A program made the position numbers and the translations under genes. Below the pieces are notes generated by a model. That model saw only the letters and a list, made by a program, of their open reading frames with translations, made no database searches and had not been told where the DNA came from. From the IMG/VR virus record IMGVR_UViG_3300040801_001750, positions 1-41,249 of that record: a DNA stretch of 41,249 bases; one strand, written 5' to 3'. Each line of letters opens with the position of its first letter. The first letter of the stretch is position 1. Of the stretch, positions 23,036 through 30,786 are shown one piece after another. The DNA comes from a virus.

Positions 23036-24620
23036 TTTCTTCCTCGACGTCGAAGCGGCCGGCGGCTTCGGCGGCCATCATGGCTTCGGCCATTGCGTTG
23101 GCGAACTGGTCTTCGGGCAGATCCTCGAACGCCTCGAGCAGGCGATCGCGAAACGCCTCGAGGCTCTCGGCTTCGGCCAGCATGGTCTCGATGCGCTCGA
23201 CCCAGCCCACCACTGCCGGGTCGGCCTCCCGGGCCAGGCGGTCGGCGATGGGATCGGCCGGCTCCACTTCGGCCGGCTGGTCTTGGTTGAGGCTTGCAAA
23301 TCGGCCGGTGGGTGCCTGGCGCGCGGCCGCCGGCTCCGGCTCCGGCACGGGCCCGGGCTCGGCCTGCTCGGATTGCTCGAGCACATCCTCGCCTTCCTCG
23401 GCTTCCGGGATCTTGAGGCGCTCATGCGCCCAGCTGCGGGGAATGCGCAGGCCAGCCTTCACCAGGCCGGGCAGTGAGTCGGACATCTGCTTCATGTCGG
23501 CCGGTTCTTCGTCGTCCCACACAAAAAGCGGGGCGCGGCGGGCGCTGGTGTTGAGTGCCGTGATGGGGCGCAGCAACTGCTGCTCGATCGTGCGCTTGAG
23601 CTGCCGGCGATCGCTGGCGGCGATTTCCTTGCGGACCTCGTTGTGCTGCTCGCCCAGGTTGGAGCCCAGGCCGGTGCTCTCGGCCGTGGTGGTCAGCGTG
23701 CCGCCAAGGATGGCCTTGGAGATCGAGCCCTCGGCCCATTCCATCATTTCCAGAAAGGGGTTGGATCCGCTGCTGCGCGTGGCTTCCTTGAACTCGACGT
23801 TCATGCCCTCGGGGATGATGCCGGCCGCGGCGTGGCCGATGCCCACAACCGCGCGAAGCAGGGCGGCCTTCTCCTGGTCGCTGGAGCCGACCGGGTACTT
23901 GCCCAGGCGCAGCGGCAGGCCGTAGATCTCGAGGAACTCGGCGAGATCCCGCGTGGACAGCGCCCGCATCAAAAACGGCCAGCCCACCACGCGCACGAGG
24001 CCCGCCCGGGTCAGGTAGCCCGACCGGCTCTTCTGGATGTGCAGGATCCAGTTGAGCGGGCGCAGCGCGGTGCCGGCACCGGTCTGATCGCGCAGCAGCA
24101 GGCGGTTGTATTGGAAGTTGTGGTAGTCGGTCTGGAACCAGTCGGCCGGGCGCGCTTCGGGCTGGGTGGGCACGTTGTAGCCGTCGATCAGGCGCCAGTG
24201 ATACTCGCAGCCGGCGTAGCTGTGAAGGATCGCGTCGGTCAGGTCGAACATCAGATCCTGCATGTCGATCTCGTTTTGCAGGATCTGCCGGCACAGCTCG
24301 GCGGCATTCTCTTCTTCCGGCGTGGCATCCGGCGGCGCGTCGATATGCCAGGCAACGGCCTGCACGGCCAGCCGGCGCTTGCCTAACTCGGCGAACAGGT
24401 GCGCGTCCTTCTCTTCCATATCCATGCCGAGCTGCGCCTGGGCGGTCAGGTCGCCTTCCTCGGCGCGGCGATAGAGCGCGGCCAGTTTTGCCGGCGTCAG
24501 GCCCCGCGTCGGGTGGTCACCAATCTCGCGGTGGAGCCAGCCCAGACGCGACGTCTGGTCATTGCGCACCGGCGCCGTCTGCCGGGCCGGCTGCCCGTCC
24601 GGGCCGAGGATATCTACCAT
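23028..24620 (-). CDS. Portal protein (DUF935, Mu gp29-like)
   Basis: A 530-residue protein, MVDILGPDGQPARQTAPVRN. DUF935 features in order: LTPAKLAALYRRAEEGDLTA, DMEEKDAHLFAELGKRRLAV, a DAILHSYAGCEYHW region, the FLMRALSTRDLAEFLEIYGL helix and KAILGGTLTTTAESTGLGSN. The C-terminal 120 residues are acidic. It follows the large terminase with a 7-base overlap and has GGTGGAGC before its ATG. It forms the ring through which DNA is packaged. Confidence 0.92.
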   Translation of the reverse strand: MVDILGPDGQPARQTAPVRNDQTSRLGWLHREIGDHPTRGLTPAKLAALYRRAEEGDLTAQAQLGMDMEEKDAHLFAELGKRRLAVQAVAWHIDAPPDATPEEENAAELCRQILQNEIDMQDLMFDLTDAILHSYAGCEYHWRLIDGYNVPTQPEARPADWFQTDYHNFQYNRLLLRDQTGAGTALRPLNWILHIQKSRSGYLTRAGLVRVVGWPFLMRALSTRDLAEFLEIYGLPLRLGKYPVGSSDQEKAALLRAVVGIGHAAAGIIPEGMNVEFKEATRSSGSNPFLEMMEWAEGSISKAILGGTLTTTAESTGLGSNLGEQHNEVRKEIAASDRRQLKRTIEQQLLRPITALNTSARRAPLFVWDDEEPADMKQMSDSLPGLVKAGLRIPRSWAHERLKIPEAEEGEDVLEQSEQAEPGPVPEPEPAAARQAPTGRFASLNQDQPAEVEPADPIADRLAREADPAVVGWVERIETMLAEAESLEAFRDRLLEAFEDLPEDQFANAMAEAMMAAEAAGRFDVEEESG

Positions 24621-26056
24621 GCTCCACCTCCATCGGTGTAGTCGTTCAGCGCGTCCGCCAGGATGTCGTCTTCGCGCAGCTCGTCGTCATCAAGCGCGGA
24701 GTGCCGGCGCGGGCCGAGCGTGCACTCGATGGGCGCACGCGGCGAGCTGGCAGCGTGCAGGGCCAATGCAAGGCCCCAGAATCGGTCGGCGTGGCCGTCG
24801 GGTGTTCGCTCGGCGGTGAAGCGGACGTTGCCGGAAGTCGTTGTCTGCTTGGTGACCGACCGCAGATCCGCCCGGATGTCCTTGTCGTATGGAATGCGCA
24901 AGCGCCGGTCTTCCATCGTGGAGCGCACCGGGTAGGCCATTTCTTCCTTGGCGCGCGGGGTGAAGGTAACCAGCTCCACCTTGTACTCGCCGAAGCGGTC
25001 CTGGGCGTCGTCGCCCCAGCCGATGCCCAGGCCGGTGTAGTCCAGGCACACGCGATCGACGCGCTCGAACCACGGCCAGACCACCTTCTCTTGCTCGCTC
25101 TTGCGCATGTTGCGCAGGCATTCGACGTGGCGGGTGTAGAAGACATCGCCGAGCTTCTCGACCACCCAGAGCACGGTCAGGTCCCGTTTACGGCCAATGT
25201 CCAGACCGGCGAAGAGCTGGCCGGACTCGATGCGCTGCCAGTCGACGCCGGCGCTGTATTCGGCGGCCGCGATCAGGTCGTACTCGAGGAAGGCGACGTC
25301 GTCGTCGGCCGGGTGGCACATGTACTCCTGCTGGAACGATTCCTCGTCGGCGCAGCCGGCGCGCACCCAGTCGAAGTACTCGGCCTCGGTCATCGCCTGG
25401 CGTTCGTCGTCGTCCGGCAGCACCTGCTGCAGCTTCCAGAGAAAGCCCTGGTCGAGCGCATCCTGCAGCGTGACTCGGTGGTGGCTGATGTTCTTCGGGT
25501 TGCCGTTCTCCTGGATTTCGCGAATCAGTTGGTTGAAGAAGTTGTGGCTGCCGCGGTGGGTGCTGATGATCTCCATCGCGCCGCCCCAGGTGATGCCCGG
25601 GTAGGCGATCGACCACAGCTTGCGCGGATCCGGGTGGAGCGCGAATTCGTCCAGGATGCGGCCGCCTCGCTTGCCGGCCTGCGCATCGGGATTGCTCGAC
25701 ATCGAGTGGATGCGCCGGCCGCTGGCGAACTCGAGCACGTAGGCCGAGATGCGCTTCTCGTCGTCGATGACCTGTTCGCCGAGATCCTTGGCTGCGGTGT
25801 GCAGCACCTTTGCCCACATCTTGCAGTCTTCGATGAACAAGCGCGCCTGCAGGTCGTCGCGGCTGGATACCCACTGGTCGTGCCGCGCCCGGGTCTCGGC
25901 CGTGCGCTCCACCCCGGCGTAGGCAGTCGCCCAGGAGATGCCGATCTGGCGTGACTTTTCCATGAGCTTGAGCCGGCTGCGGTCCTTGACCCAGTCGGCC
26001 TGAAAGTCCAGGAACAGGCCGTCCGGATTGTTCGGCTTGATCTGCGCGCGGCCCAC
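24614..26056 (-). CDS. Terminase large subunit (Mu gp28-like)
   Basis: A packaging motor of about 480 residues. The reading frame is open to 26194, but its first 45 codons only shadow the small terminase gene; the probable start is GTG 26056 (or TTG 26065), immediately around the small subunit's TGA, giving VGRAQIKPNNPDGLFLDFQA. ATPase: the Walker A-like KSRQIGISWATA and Walker B-like GRILDEFAL. Nuclease: FAGLDIGRKRDLTVLWVVE, CLDYTGLGIGWGDDAQDRF and a C-terminal HADRFWGLALALH, the acidic RNase H-type set. Mu-like phages package by headful starting from the c end of integrated DNA. Confidence 0.9.
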   Translation of the reverse strand: MGRAQIKPNNPDGLFLDFQADWVKDRSRLKLMEKSRQIGISWATAYAGVERTAETRARHDQWVSSRDDLQARLFIEDCKMWAKVLHTAAKDLGEQVIDDEKRISAYVLEFASGRRIHSMSSNPDAQAGKRGGRILDEFALHPDPRKLWSIAYPGITWGGAMEIISTHRGSHNFFNQLIREIQENGNPKNISHHRVTLQDALDQGFLWKLQQVLPDDDERQAMTEAEYFDWVRAGCADEESFQQEYMCHPADDDVAFLEYDLIAAAEYSAGVDWQRIESGQLFAGLDIGRKRDLTVLWVVEKLGDVFYTRHVECLRNMRKSEQEKVVWPWFERVDRVCLDYTGLGIGWGDDAQDRFGEYKVELVTFTPRAKEEMAYPVRSTMEDRRLRIPYDKDIRADLRSVTKQTTTSGNVRFTAERTPDGHADRFWGLALALHAASSPRAPIECTLGPRRHSALDDDELREDDILADALNDYTDGGGAW

Positions 26057-26057
26057 G

Positions 26058-26588
26058 TCAGGCAATCCCCAGAATCTCGCGGCGGATCTCGTCGCGGGTT
26101 TCCTCCGTGAGTCCGCGTGTCGCGGTGGCCTTGTCGACCACGGCCGCGGCCTTCTTGGCCACCTCCTGCCGAATCTTGAGCTCCCGATCGGCACTAAGCT
26201 TGTCGGCCTGAGCGAGCTCCTTGATGGCCTTGGCGATGAACATCAGTTCGCCGGCGGAGGCGCCTTCTTCGCCTTCGTCGAAGTCGCTTATCGTCTGGAA
26301 CGCGACCGTGCGCAGCATCTCCGAGAGCAGCCGGCCCACGTCGCCGTCGGGATCTTCGTCGATCTTGCCGACCCAGACCTTGGCGATTTCCTTGGCCTGG
26401 CGGAACTTCTCCATCTGTTCCTTGGCGTTCTTCACGTAGCGGCCGACGGCCGAGCGCGAAGCTTCGCCGCCGTGCTGTTCGATCAGCTCGACCAGTTCGT
26501 CGATGGTGGCGCGGTCCTCGCGGATGGCGGCGTCGACCGCCTCACGGATGCGAGGATCCAGGTCCTTGATGGAGCTCTTGCGGCCCAT
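26058..26588 (-). CDS. Terminase small subunit (DUF3486, Mu gp27-like)
   Basis: A 176-residue protein starting MGRKSSIKDLDPRIREAVDA, followed by an N-terminal helix-turn-helix (ATIDELVELIEQHGGEASRS) and AVGRYVKNAKEQMEKFR, the hallmark of DUF3486 proteins. A helical oligomerisation region follows. It recognises the packaging start and hands DNA to the large subunit. Placement immediately before the large terminase is the same as in Mu. Confidence 0.9.
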   Translation of the reverse strand: MGRKSSIKDLDPRIREAVDAAIREDRATIDELVELIEQHGGEASRSAVGRYVKNAKEQMEKFRQAKEIAKVWVGKIDEDPDGDVGRLLSEMLRTVAFQTISDFDEGEEGASAGELMFIAKAIKELAQADKLSADRELKIRQEVAKKAAAVVDKATATRGLTEETRDEIRREILGIA

Positions 26589-26593
26589 CGGCG

Positions 26594-26890
26594 TTACTCC
26601 GGGCGGGGGCGCTTGACGCCGGAAACCCGGGCGCGGCCGGACTGGACGTCGTCGCCGCGCGAGGTCAGCTTGGCCATCACCACGCCGCCGAGGGATTCGG
26701 TGGTGATCAGGCCCTGCTCGGCGAGCCAGTCCAGCTCGATGCGCACGGTGTCCTCGCTGACGGAGTGACCGAACCCGGGCAGCGCCGAGTGCAGCAGGTA
26801 CTGGTTGGTGCTGTAGTCGTCCGCCTGGGCGAGAAGTTTGAGGATGACCAAGCGACGGTCCGCCTGGACAAGTGAGTTGAAATCTTTCAC
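26594..26890 (-). CDS. Winged-helix protein (Mu gp26-like)
   Basis: A 98-residue protein, MKDFNSLVQADRRLVILKLL, with a winged-helix pattern: a helix, SVSEDTVRIELDWLAEQGLI as recognition helix and a TTESLGGVVMAKLT wing, then an Arg-rich tail. This matches the gp26-type protein that precedes the small terminase in Mu-like phages. It overlaps the DUF2730 gene by four bases. The role is probably in DNA recognition for packaging or late control; not established. Confidence 0.78.
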   Translation of the reverse strand: MKDFNSLVQADRRLVILKLLAQADDYSTNQYLLHSALPGFGHSVSEDTVRIELDWLAEQGLITTESLGGVVMAKLTSRGDDVQSGRARVSGVKRPRPE

Positions 26891-27258
26891 GAGCTACCCC
26901 GGTTCATCAAGTGTTCGGTCATCAGGTCCACCGCCTTGTTTAGGCCCCGCATCGTGCCGCCCATCTCTCGCACATCGGCACGCAGGCCGGAAAGCTCGCT
27001 TTTGACGCCGTCCATGTCGTTGTGACTGGGCATGTTGTCGACGTTGTTCTCGAGCCGATCGATGCGGCGTTCATTGGCGGTGATTTTGGTATCGAGATGA
27101 GTCAGATCCGCCTGGCAGTCTTCCCGCACATCCGCGATGGCCTTGGTCGTATTCTTGGCGCGAGTGACCCACCAGGCGTAGATGCCCACCGCGACGGTTC
27201 CGGCAAATTGAAGGACGCCGAACCAGAATCTCAGCGCCGAGTAGTCGAAATCAGGCAT
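26887..27258 (-). CDS. DUF2730 membrane-anchored coiled-coil protein (Mu gp25-like)
   Basis: A 123-residue protein with one N-terminal membrane segment (LRFWFGVLQFAGTVAVGIYA), then a charged coiled coil (THLDTKITANERRIDRLENN and MGGTMRGLNKAVDLMTEHLM). This is the DUF2730 arrangement seen between lysis and terminase genes in Mu-like phages. Cytoplasmic coil, membrane anchor; function in the family is not established. Confidence 0.8.
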   Translation of the reverse strand: MPDFDYSALRFWFGVLQFAGTVAVGIYAWWVTRAKNTTKAIADVREDCQADLTHLDTKITANERRIDRLENNVDNMPSHNDMDGVKSELSGLRADVREMGGTMRGLNKAVDLMTEHLMNRGSS

Positions 27259-27259
27259 A

Positions 27260-27661
27260 TCACCACCAGTTGTTCCAGAATTGCCACCAGGGCGGCGGCG
27301 CGGGCGGGTCTAGTGCGCGCACCAGGCGGGCGTGCCGCTCGGCGCAGTCGTAATACAGCTCAGTGCGGTCCTTCAGGTTCCGCATCAGATACGGCAGCTC
27401 GCCGCTTCTCGGGCTCGGCAGCGGCGTCGGGCACAGCGTTAGTAGGTTCGGCGAGATCGCCGCCGGTTCCGGCCGCGTCCCAGCGCCGTATGAGCCGCAG
27501 CCCGCCAGGGCCGATATCGCAATCAGCAAGGCCAGGACGCGACTCGAGGAACGTATCGAGCTCGCGATCGGCCTCGCGCGCTGCGGCCTCCCGCCGCGCG
27601 CGGTCGCGTTCGTATTCGGCGGCCTGGTCTTCCTGGTGCTCGGAGATCCGGTCGGCTTCAT
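27260..27661 (-). CDS. Outer-membrane spanin subunit (Rz1-like lipoprotein)
   Basis: A lipoprotein whose first two thirds lie in another frame inside the i-spanin gene, as for lambda Rz/Rz1. The hydrophobic segment and lipobox read VLALLIAISALAGC. ATG 27661 gives about 54 residues before the lipobox Cys; a nearer non-ATG start is possible, because the N-terminal part is unusually long and Arg-rich. After the Cys comes a Pro-rich periplasmic part and a striking C-terminus, DPPAPPPWWQFWNNWW, with five Trp in the last nine residues. It would bind the inner-membrane spanin and fuse the membranes in the last step of lysis. Confidence 0.75.
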   Translation of the reverse strand: MKPTGSPSTRKTRPPNTNATARGGRPQRARPIASSIRSSSRVLALLIAISALAGCGSYGAGTRPEPAAISPNLLTLCPTPLPSPRSGELPYLMRNLKDRTELYYDCAERHARLVRALDPPAPPPWWQFWNNWW

Positions 27662-27827
27662 CCTGGGCGTCCTCCTGCTGCTCGAGCGTGTCCTGGGCCT
27701 GCTGGCCTTGCTCCCATTCCGTGCCAACCCACACGCCGGCCGCGAACGCCCCGGCGACCACGATCGAGCCGTAGCCGAGAATGCGGCCCAGGCTGAACGT
27801 GCGTGAGAGGAAGCCGAGCCATTTCAT
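27360..27827 (-). CDS. Inner-membrane spanin subunit (Rz-like)
   Basis: A 155-residue protein with one N-terminal membrane segment (LGYGSIVVAGAFAAGVWVG) and a long periplasmic coiled coil rich in Glu/Gln/Asp/Arg (TLEQQEDAQDEADRISEHQE). A helical and less charged C-terminal part follows. Its ATG overlaps the stop of the Gp49-like gene. The lipoprotein partner is nested out of frame within its 3' half. Matches the two-component spanin design. Confidence 0.82.
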   Translation of the reverse strand: MKWLGFLSRTFSLGRILGYGSIVVAGAFAAGVWVGTEWEQGQQAQDTLEQQEDAQDEADRISEHQEDQAAEYERDRARREAAAREADRELDTFLESRPGLADCDIGPGGLRLIRRWDAAGTGGDLAEPTNAVPDAAAEPEKRRAAVSDAEPEGPH

Positions 27828-28102
27828 TGGTCTTGGGCATGCAGGCGTTCGCGAAGCGCGTAGCCCTCGAGCGCCCAGATCTTCTGCTTGGCGTTCGCGC
27901 GGGCAATCTCGCGGCCTTTCTGTTCGTCGAACAGCTTCGGGCTGGCGCAGGCGCTCTCACCGGTCACCGTGAACCCGTTGCGCAGCTTGAGGCAGCAGAC
28001 CGTCAGCGTCGTGCCCGGGAAGACGTGATAGTCCTCGCCGACAATCGCGGCGTCGATGTCTTCCTCCATCACCCGGGGCACACTCCAGTCCCATCCGTTC
28101 AT
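27824..28102 (-). CDS. N4 Gp49 / Sf6 Gp66 family protein
   Basis: ATG 28102 is chosen because it overlaps the endolysin stop (ATGA); it yields a 92-residue protein, MNGWDWSVPRVMEEDIDAAI. Family marks are strong: FPGTTLTVCCLKLRNGFTVT, GESACASPKLFDEQKGREIA and a C-terminal KQKIWALEGYALRERL. Members of this family occur in many phages, often near lysis or early genes; their function is not known. Here it sits between the endolysin and spanin genes. Confidence 0.85.
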   Translation of the reverse strand: MNGWDWSVPRVMEEDIDAAIVGEDYHVFPGTTLTVCCLKLRNGFTVTGESACASPKLFDEQKGREIARANAKQKIWALEGYALRERLHAQDQ

Positions 28103-28806
28103 GATTCGCCCCCGCATTGGAGTGCGCGCCCGGGCCATCCGGCCTCGATGTACTCCGGCTCGAGCTGGCAGAGAATGCGGCGCGGGTAGTGGCGGCTGTC
28201 ACGGCAGGCGCGCGGGCCGCGCAGGCAATGCCGCTCGACGCTGCCCCACCATCGATCGGGATCGTCGCCGGCGGCGGCCGTGGCGCGGCGTTCGCGCCGC
28301 ACCCAGCCGGCGCCGCCGACGTATGCGGTGAGCGCTGCCGCCCACCGATTGGAGATGTCTGACCAGCCAACCTCGCCCTCAACCAGGCGCCAGTCATAGA
28401 TCACCAGTGCTCGCACGCTCCATTGCCAGTCGGCGAGCTTGACTGGCTTCAGCTTCTCCGGATGCTGCTCAGCCAGCCACTCGGCCGTTGCCGGCATGAA
28501 CTGGCCCAGACCACAGGCGCCGGCGTAACTGCACACGCCCGGGCGCCAGGTTGATTCGGTGTGGATCTGTGCGGCAAACCGGGCCACCGGCGCGTCGGGC
28601 CCGAAGACCCGCTGCGCCTCCCGAGTCAGCACAACGCGCTGCACGGCCGGCACTTCTACGCGGTTGACCGGCACCGGCTCGGCACCCAGCGCAATGCGCG
28701 GGGCGATGGCCGTGTAGAGAATGCCGATCAGCACCAGCGAGGCCATGCCGCAGCCCAGGGCAATGCCCAGCAGCGTGATGACGGTGGGGCTGGTTCCGCG
28801 TCTCAT
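28099..28806 (-). CDS. Membrane-anchored SLT-type endolysin
   Basis: A 235-residue protein. Residues about 9-36 form a hydrophobic N-terminal signal anchor (VITLLGIALGCGMASLVLIG). The catalytic part is a lytic transglycosylase SLT domain: FAAQIHTESTW with Glu84 as the probable catalytic acid, CSYAGACGLGQFMPATAEWL, and later a ALTAYVGGAGWVRRERR substrate-groove segment. Such a domain cleaves peptidoglycan glycan strands. The anchor could work as a SAR-type segment, though it is less Gly/Ala-rich than typical ones. Cys92 and Cys98 lie beside the active-site loop. The ATG overlaps the holin-candidate stop. Confidence 0.85.
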   Translation of the reverse strand: MRRGTSPTVITLLGIALGCGMASLVLIGILYTAIAPRIALGAEPVPVNRVEVPAVQRVVLTREAQRVFGPDAPVARFAAQIHTESTWRPGVCSYAGACGLGQFMPATAEWLAEQHPEKLKPVKLADWQWSVRALVIYDWRLVEGEVGWSDISNRWAAALTAYVGGAGWVRRERRATAAAGDDPDRWWGSVERHCLRGPRACRDSRHYPRRILCQLEPEYIEAGWPGRALQCGGES

Positions 28807-29195
28807 GGGATCAGCGTGGCCGTCAGGATGCAGGCGGCGATGATGATCGCTCGGCGAATCTGTGGCGTGGCGGTGATGTAGCCGGATTCGCTCAGTACTT
28901 GCAACTCATCGTGGGTCAGAGACTCGGCGTCCGCGGCCGGGGCAATCTCTTCGGGCGGGTCAACGCCAAACCAGTGCTCATGCGGTCGCGCGTAGGGGAA
29001 CAGCCACCGGTCGATCCAGTAGCCGACGTAGCCGAGCAGGCTCACCTTGAGCACGCCATAGAGCAGGTTGTCCAGGCGCGCGATGTCGGCCAGCAGCACG
29101 ATGGCAGCCAGCACGATCGCGATCGCGGCCAGCGGCCACGCGCGGATCCAGCTCAGAATGTTGTCGGGGATGAGATTCTTGAGACGATCGAGCAT
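28803..29195 (-). CDS. Membrane protein, holin candidate
   Basis: A 130-residue protein, MLDRLKNLIPDNILSWIRAW, with hydrophobic segments at about residues 21-38 (PLAAIAIVLAAIVLLAD), 44-65 (LLYGVLKVSLLGYVGYWIDR) and the C-terminal end (RAIIIAACILTATLIP). It is the first gene of the lysis cassette and overlaps the endolysin start by four bases. Multi-segment topology and position suggest a holin; similar proteins in B3-like phages carry this label. No motif proves it. Confidence 0.65.
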   Translation of the reverse strand: MLDRLKNLIPDNILSWIRAWPLAAIAIVLAAIVLLADIARLDNLLYGVLKVSLLGYVGYWIDRWLFPYARPHEHWFGVDPPEEIAPAADAESLTHDELQVLSESGYITATPQIRRAIIIAACILTATLIP

Positions 29196-29196
29196 T

Positions 29197-29225
29197 CCTG
29201 TACTCCCGGAAGGGTCGAGTACAGG
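29197..29225 (-). promoter_or_regulatory. 9-bp inverted repeat covering the holin-candidate ribosome site
   Basis: CCTGTACTC (29197-29205) and GAGTACAGG (29217-29225) are perfect inverted copies, 11 bases apart, ending one base before the ATG of the lysis cassette's first gene. On the minus strand the GGGAG ribosome site is within the loop-and-stem. It could hide the ribosome site in the mRNA, or be an operator in DNA for the late activator. A gene-free stretch of only 87 bp (29196-29282) surrounds it. Confidence 0.6.
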
Positions 29226-29282
29226 CTATGGCTCAGTAGCTGGGGAGTGTATGCGACGGTTGTCGCAGGATGTGCGCGATCG

Positions 29283-29744
29283 TCAGCTCAGCGCTTGAAG
29301 GCTCATTTCAAGAATCCGCCAAGCAATGTACGAACAAGCGCCAAGGACTAGCAATCTAAATTGATTCTGCCTGTAGCGCAATGCGTCATCAGCGCATCGG
29401 TCAGAGTACTCATCTGCAATCTTTTCCAGCTCCTCGATCTCATCGCGGCCAAGCATTTCGACGGAACGGATCAGCTCCAGCAGCCCGACCCTCTTTGCCA
29501 GTCCATCCTGAACTCGTTCGACCTGGCGACAACCGAAGTAGAAGCTCACCCCCCAACAGACCAACGCCACTAAAAGGGGAAGCTGGGACCACGAAATCTC
29601 GAGAGACTCGGTACGGGTAACAGCGAAACCAATAGATGCACCAGCCGCAGCCAGCAAGAAATAGGCATGCTTGGACTGCAGGCTTCTAAGCGCATCATTT
29701 AGCCTTTCTTCCTTTTCTGAACTCATTGCTGCGGGATGCGTCAT
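29283..29744 (-). CDS. Three-segment membrane protein at the Mor-lysis junction
   Basis: About 153 residues from ATG 29744 (or 147 from ATG 29726; both lack a well-spaced ribosome site). Hydrophobic segments: AYFLLAAAGASIGFAVTR, LPLLVALVCWGVSFYFG and FRLLVLGACSYIAWRILEMS, with a charged cytoplasmic helical part between the second and third (EMLGRDEIEELEKIADEYSD). The start overlaps the Mor 3' end by about 50 bp. The DNA is visibly less GC-rich than neighbouring genes, suggesting an acquired accessory gene. Could be a holin/antiholin component or an exclusion protein; unknown. Confidence 0.6.
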   Translation of the reverse strand: MTHPAAMSSEKEERLNDALRSLQSKHAYFLLAAAGASIGFAVTRTESLEISWSQLPLLVALVCWGVSFYFGCRQVERVQDGLAKRVGLLELIRSVEMLGRDEIEELEKIADEYSDRCADDALRYRQNQFRLLVLGACSYIAWRILEMSLQALS

Positions 29745-30174
29745 GACCTTCAGAGAAAAGACTGCCCTGAAACCGCTTCCGATGCAATGCCGCCTGCTCG
29801 ACAATGATGCGCTCGATGGTGCGCGGCGTCGTGTTGAAGCGCTTCGCCAGGGCGAACTTGGTCTCGCGCTTGCCGTCCCAGGCGTGCCAGATGGCGGCGT
29901 GCTCCAGGGCGGTGCGCAGCGAGTCACCGCGGGACAGGTACATGGGCTGCCCGCCCAGGTGCTCGGCCCAGGCCGCCGCGACCATGCGCGCCGCGTCCTT
30001 CGCCTGGTCGCCTTCCATGAACTTGGCCAGCGCCGCCTCGGTCACGTCGATCACGTCCGCCAGCGTCTGCGCCCAGCGCTCGGCCGGAAGGTTCTCGGCC
30101 CCCACGCGCTCAAGCAACGCCGGCAGGTCGTCGGTGAACTGAATCAGGTCCTGCTGGTGATCAGCCGCCGCCAC
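29695..30174 (-). CDS. Mor family transcription activator
   Basis: A 159-residue protein. The C-terminal half carries the Mor/C signature: HLGGQPMYLSRGDSLRTALE, IWHAWDG, then the helix-turn-helix FALAKRFNTTPRTIERIIVE. The N-terminal half is a helical dimerisation region (LIQFTDDLPALLERVGAENL). Mor turns on middle/late transcription in Mu by binding a dyad next to a promoter that lacks a good -35. Here it is the last gene before lysis and head genes and probably activates them. Its start overlaps the upstream gene by 14 bases. Confidence 0.88.
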   Translation of the reverse strand: MAAADHQQDLIQFTDDLPALLERVGAENLPAERWAQTLADVIDVTEAALAKFMEGDQAKDAARMVAAAWAEHLGGQPMYLSRGDSLRTALEHAAIWHAWDGKRETKFALAKRFNTTPRTIERIIVEQAALHRKRFQGSLFSEGHDASRSNEFRKGRKAK

Positions 30175-30724
30175 GCTCGATCTCCCCGATCTCGCGATCG
30201 CGCTGGGCCTCGTCGATGTATCCCGATTGGAAGCGATGCCACACCCCCTGTATTGCCGCGTCCAGTTTATCCTCCGGCGCGGTGTCTGCGGGCGCTTCGC
30301 GACGCGGGCGCTTGCCGGCCTGCATGTCCTGGTGGTGGCGCGTCTCTTCCTCGGCCGCGTAGCGATCGCTCAGCCCCAGCACGACCTCCTGAAGGTAACC
30401 GTGGCCCTTGAGCGGTCGTCGCAGATCGCGGTTGCAGACCTCCTGCAAGGCATGCGCCCACACCTCTGCGGGCGCCTTGCAGTGCTTGCGATCGCGACTG
30501 AATCCGTCGCGCACCATCTCGACGAGCTCGGTCAGGATCGCCTCGGCGCGTGTCCAGCGCAGGCCGGTCTTTTCCGGCCGGAACATGGCCAGGTAAGCCG
30601 GGACGTGCTTGGCCACCAGCGGCGAGAGCCGGCCGAAAAGGGCCGACACCTTGCGCGCGGCCGCGTCCTCGGTCATCGCCTCGAGGCTGGTCTGTGCGCC
30701 GCAGGCTGGGCAGGTCAGGCGCAT
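30161..30724 (-). CDS. Hypothetical protein with N-terminal CxxC
   Basis: A 187-residue protein, MRLTCPACGAQTSLEAMTED. A CPAC pair at the N-terminus could be half of a zinc ribbon, but no second CxxC follows. The rest is helical and basic (MFRPEKTGLRWTRAEAILTE, RDLRRPLKGHGYLQEVVLGL). Genes of this kind stand before Mor in B3-like Mu phages. A nucleic-acid-linked function is plausible but not shown. It begins 62 bp from the divergent plus-strand gene. Confidence 0.65.
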   Translation of the reverse strand: MRLTCPACGAQTSLEAMTEDAAARKVSALFGRLSPLVAKHVPAYLAMFRPEKTGLRWTRAEAILTELVEMVRDGFSRDRKHCKAPAEVWAHALQEVCNRDLRRPLKGHGYLQEVVLGLSDRYAAEEETRHHQDMQAGKRPRREAPADTAPEDKLDAAIQGVWHRFQSGYIDEAQRDREIGEIERGGG

Positions 30725-30786
30725 TCTGGCTCCCCCGTGGGCGATCTGTCAGAATCGAATTCGGACTTTAGGGAGGAGACGCCGCA

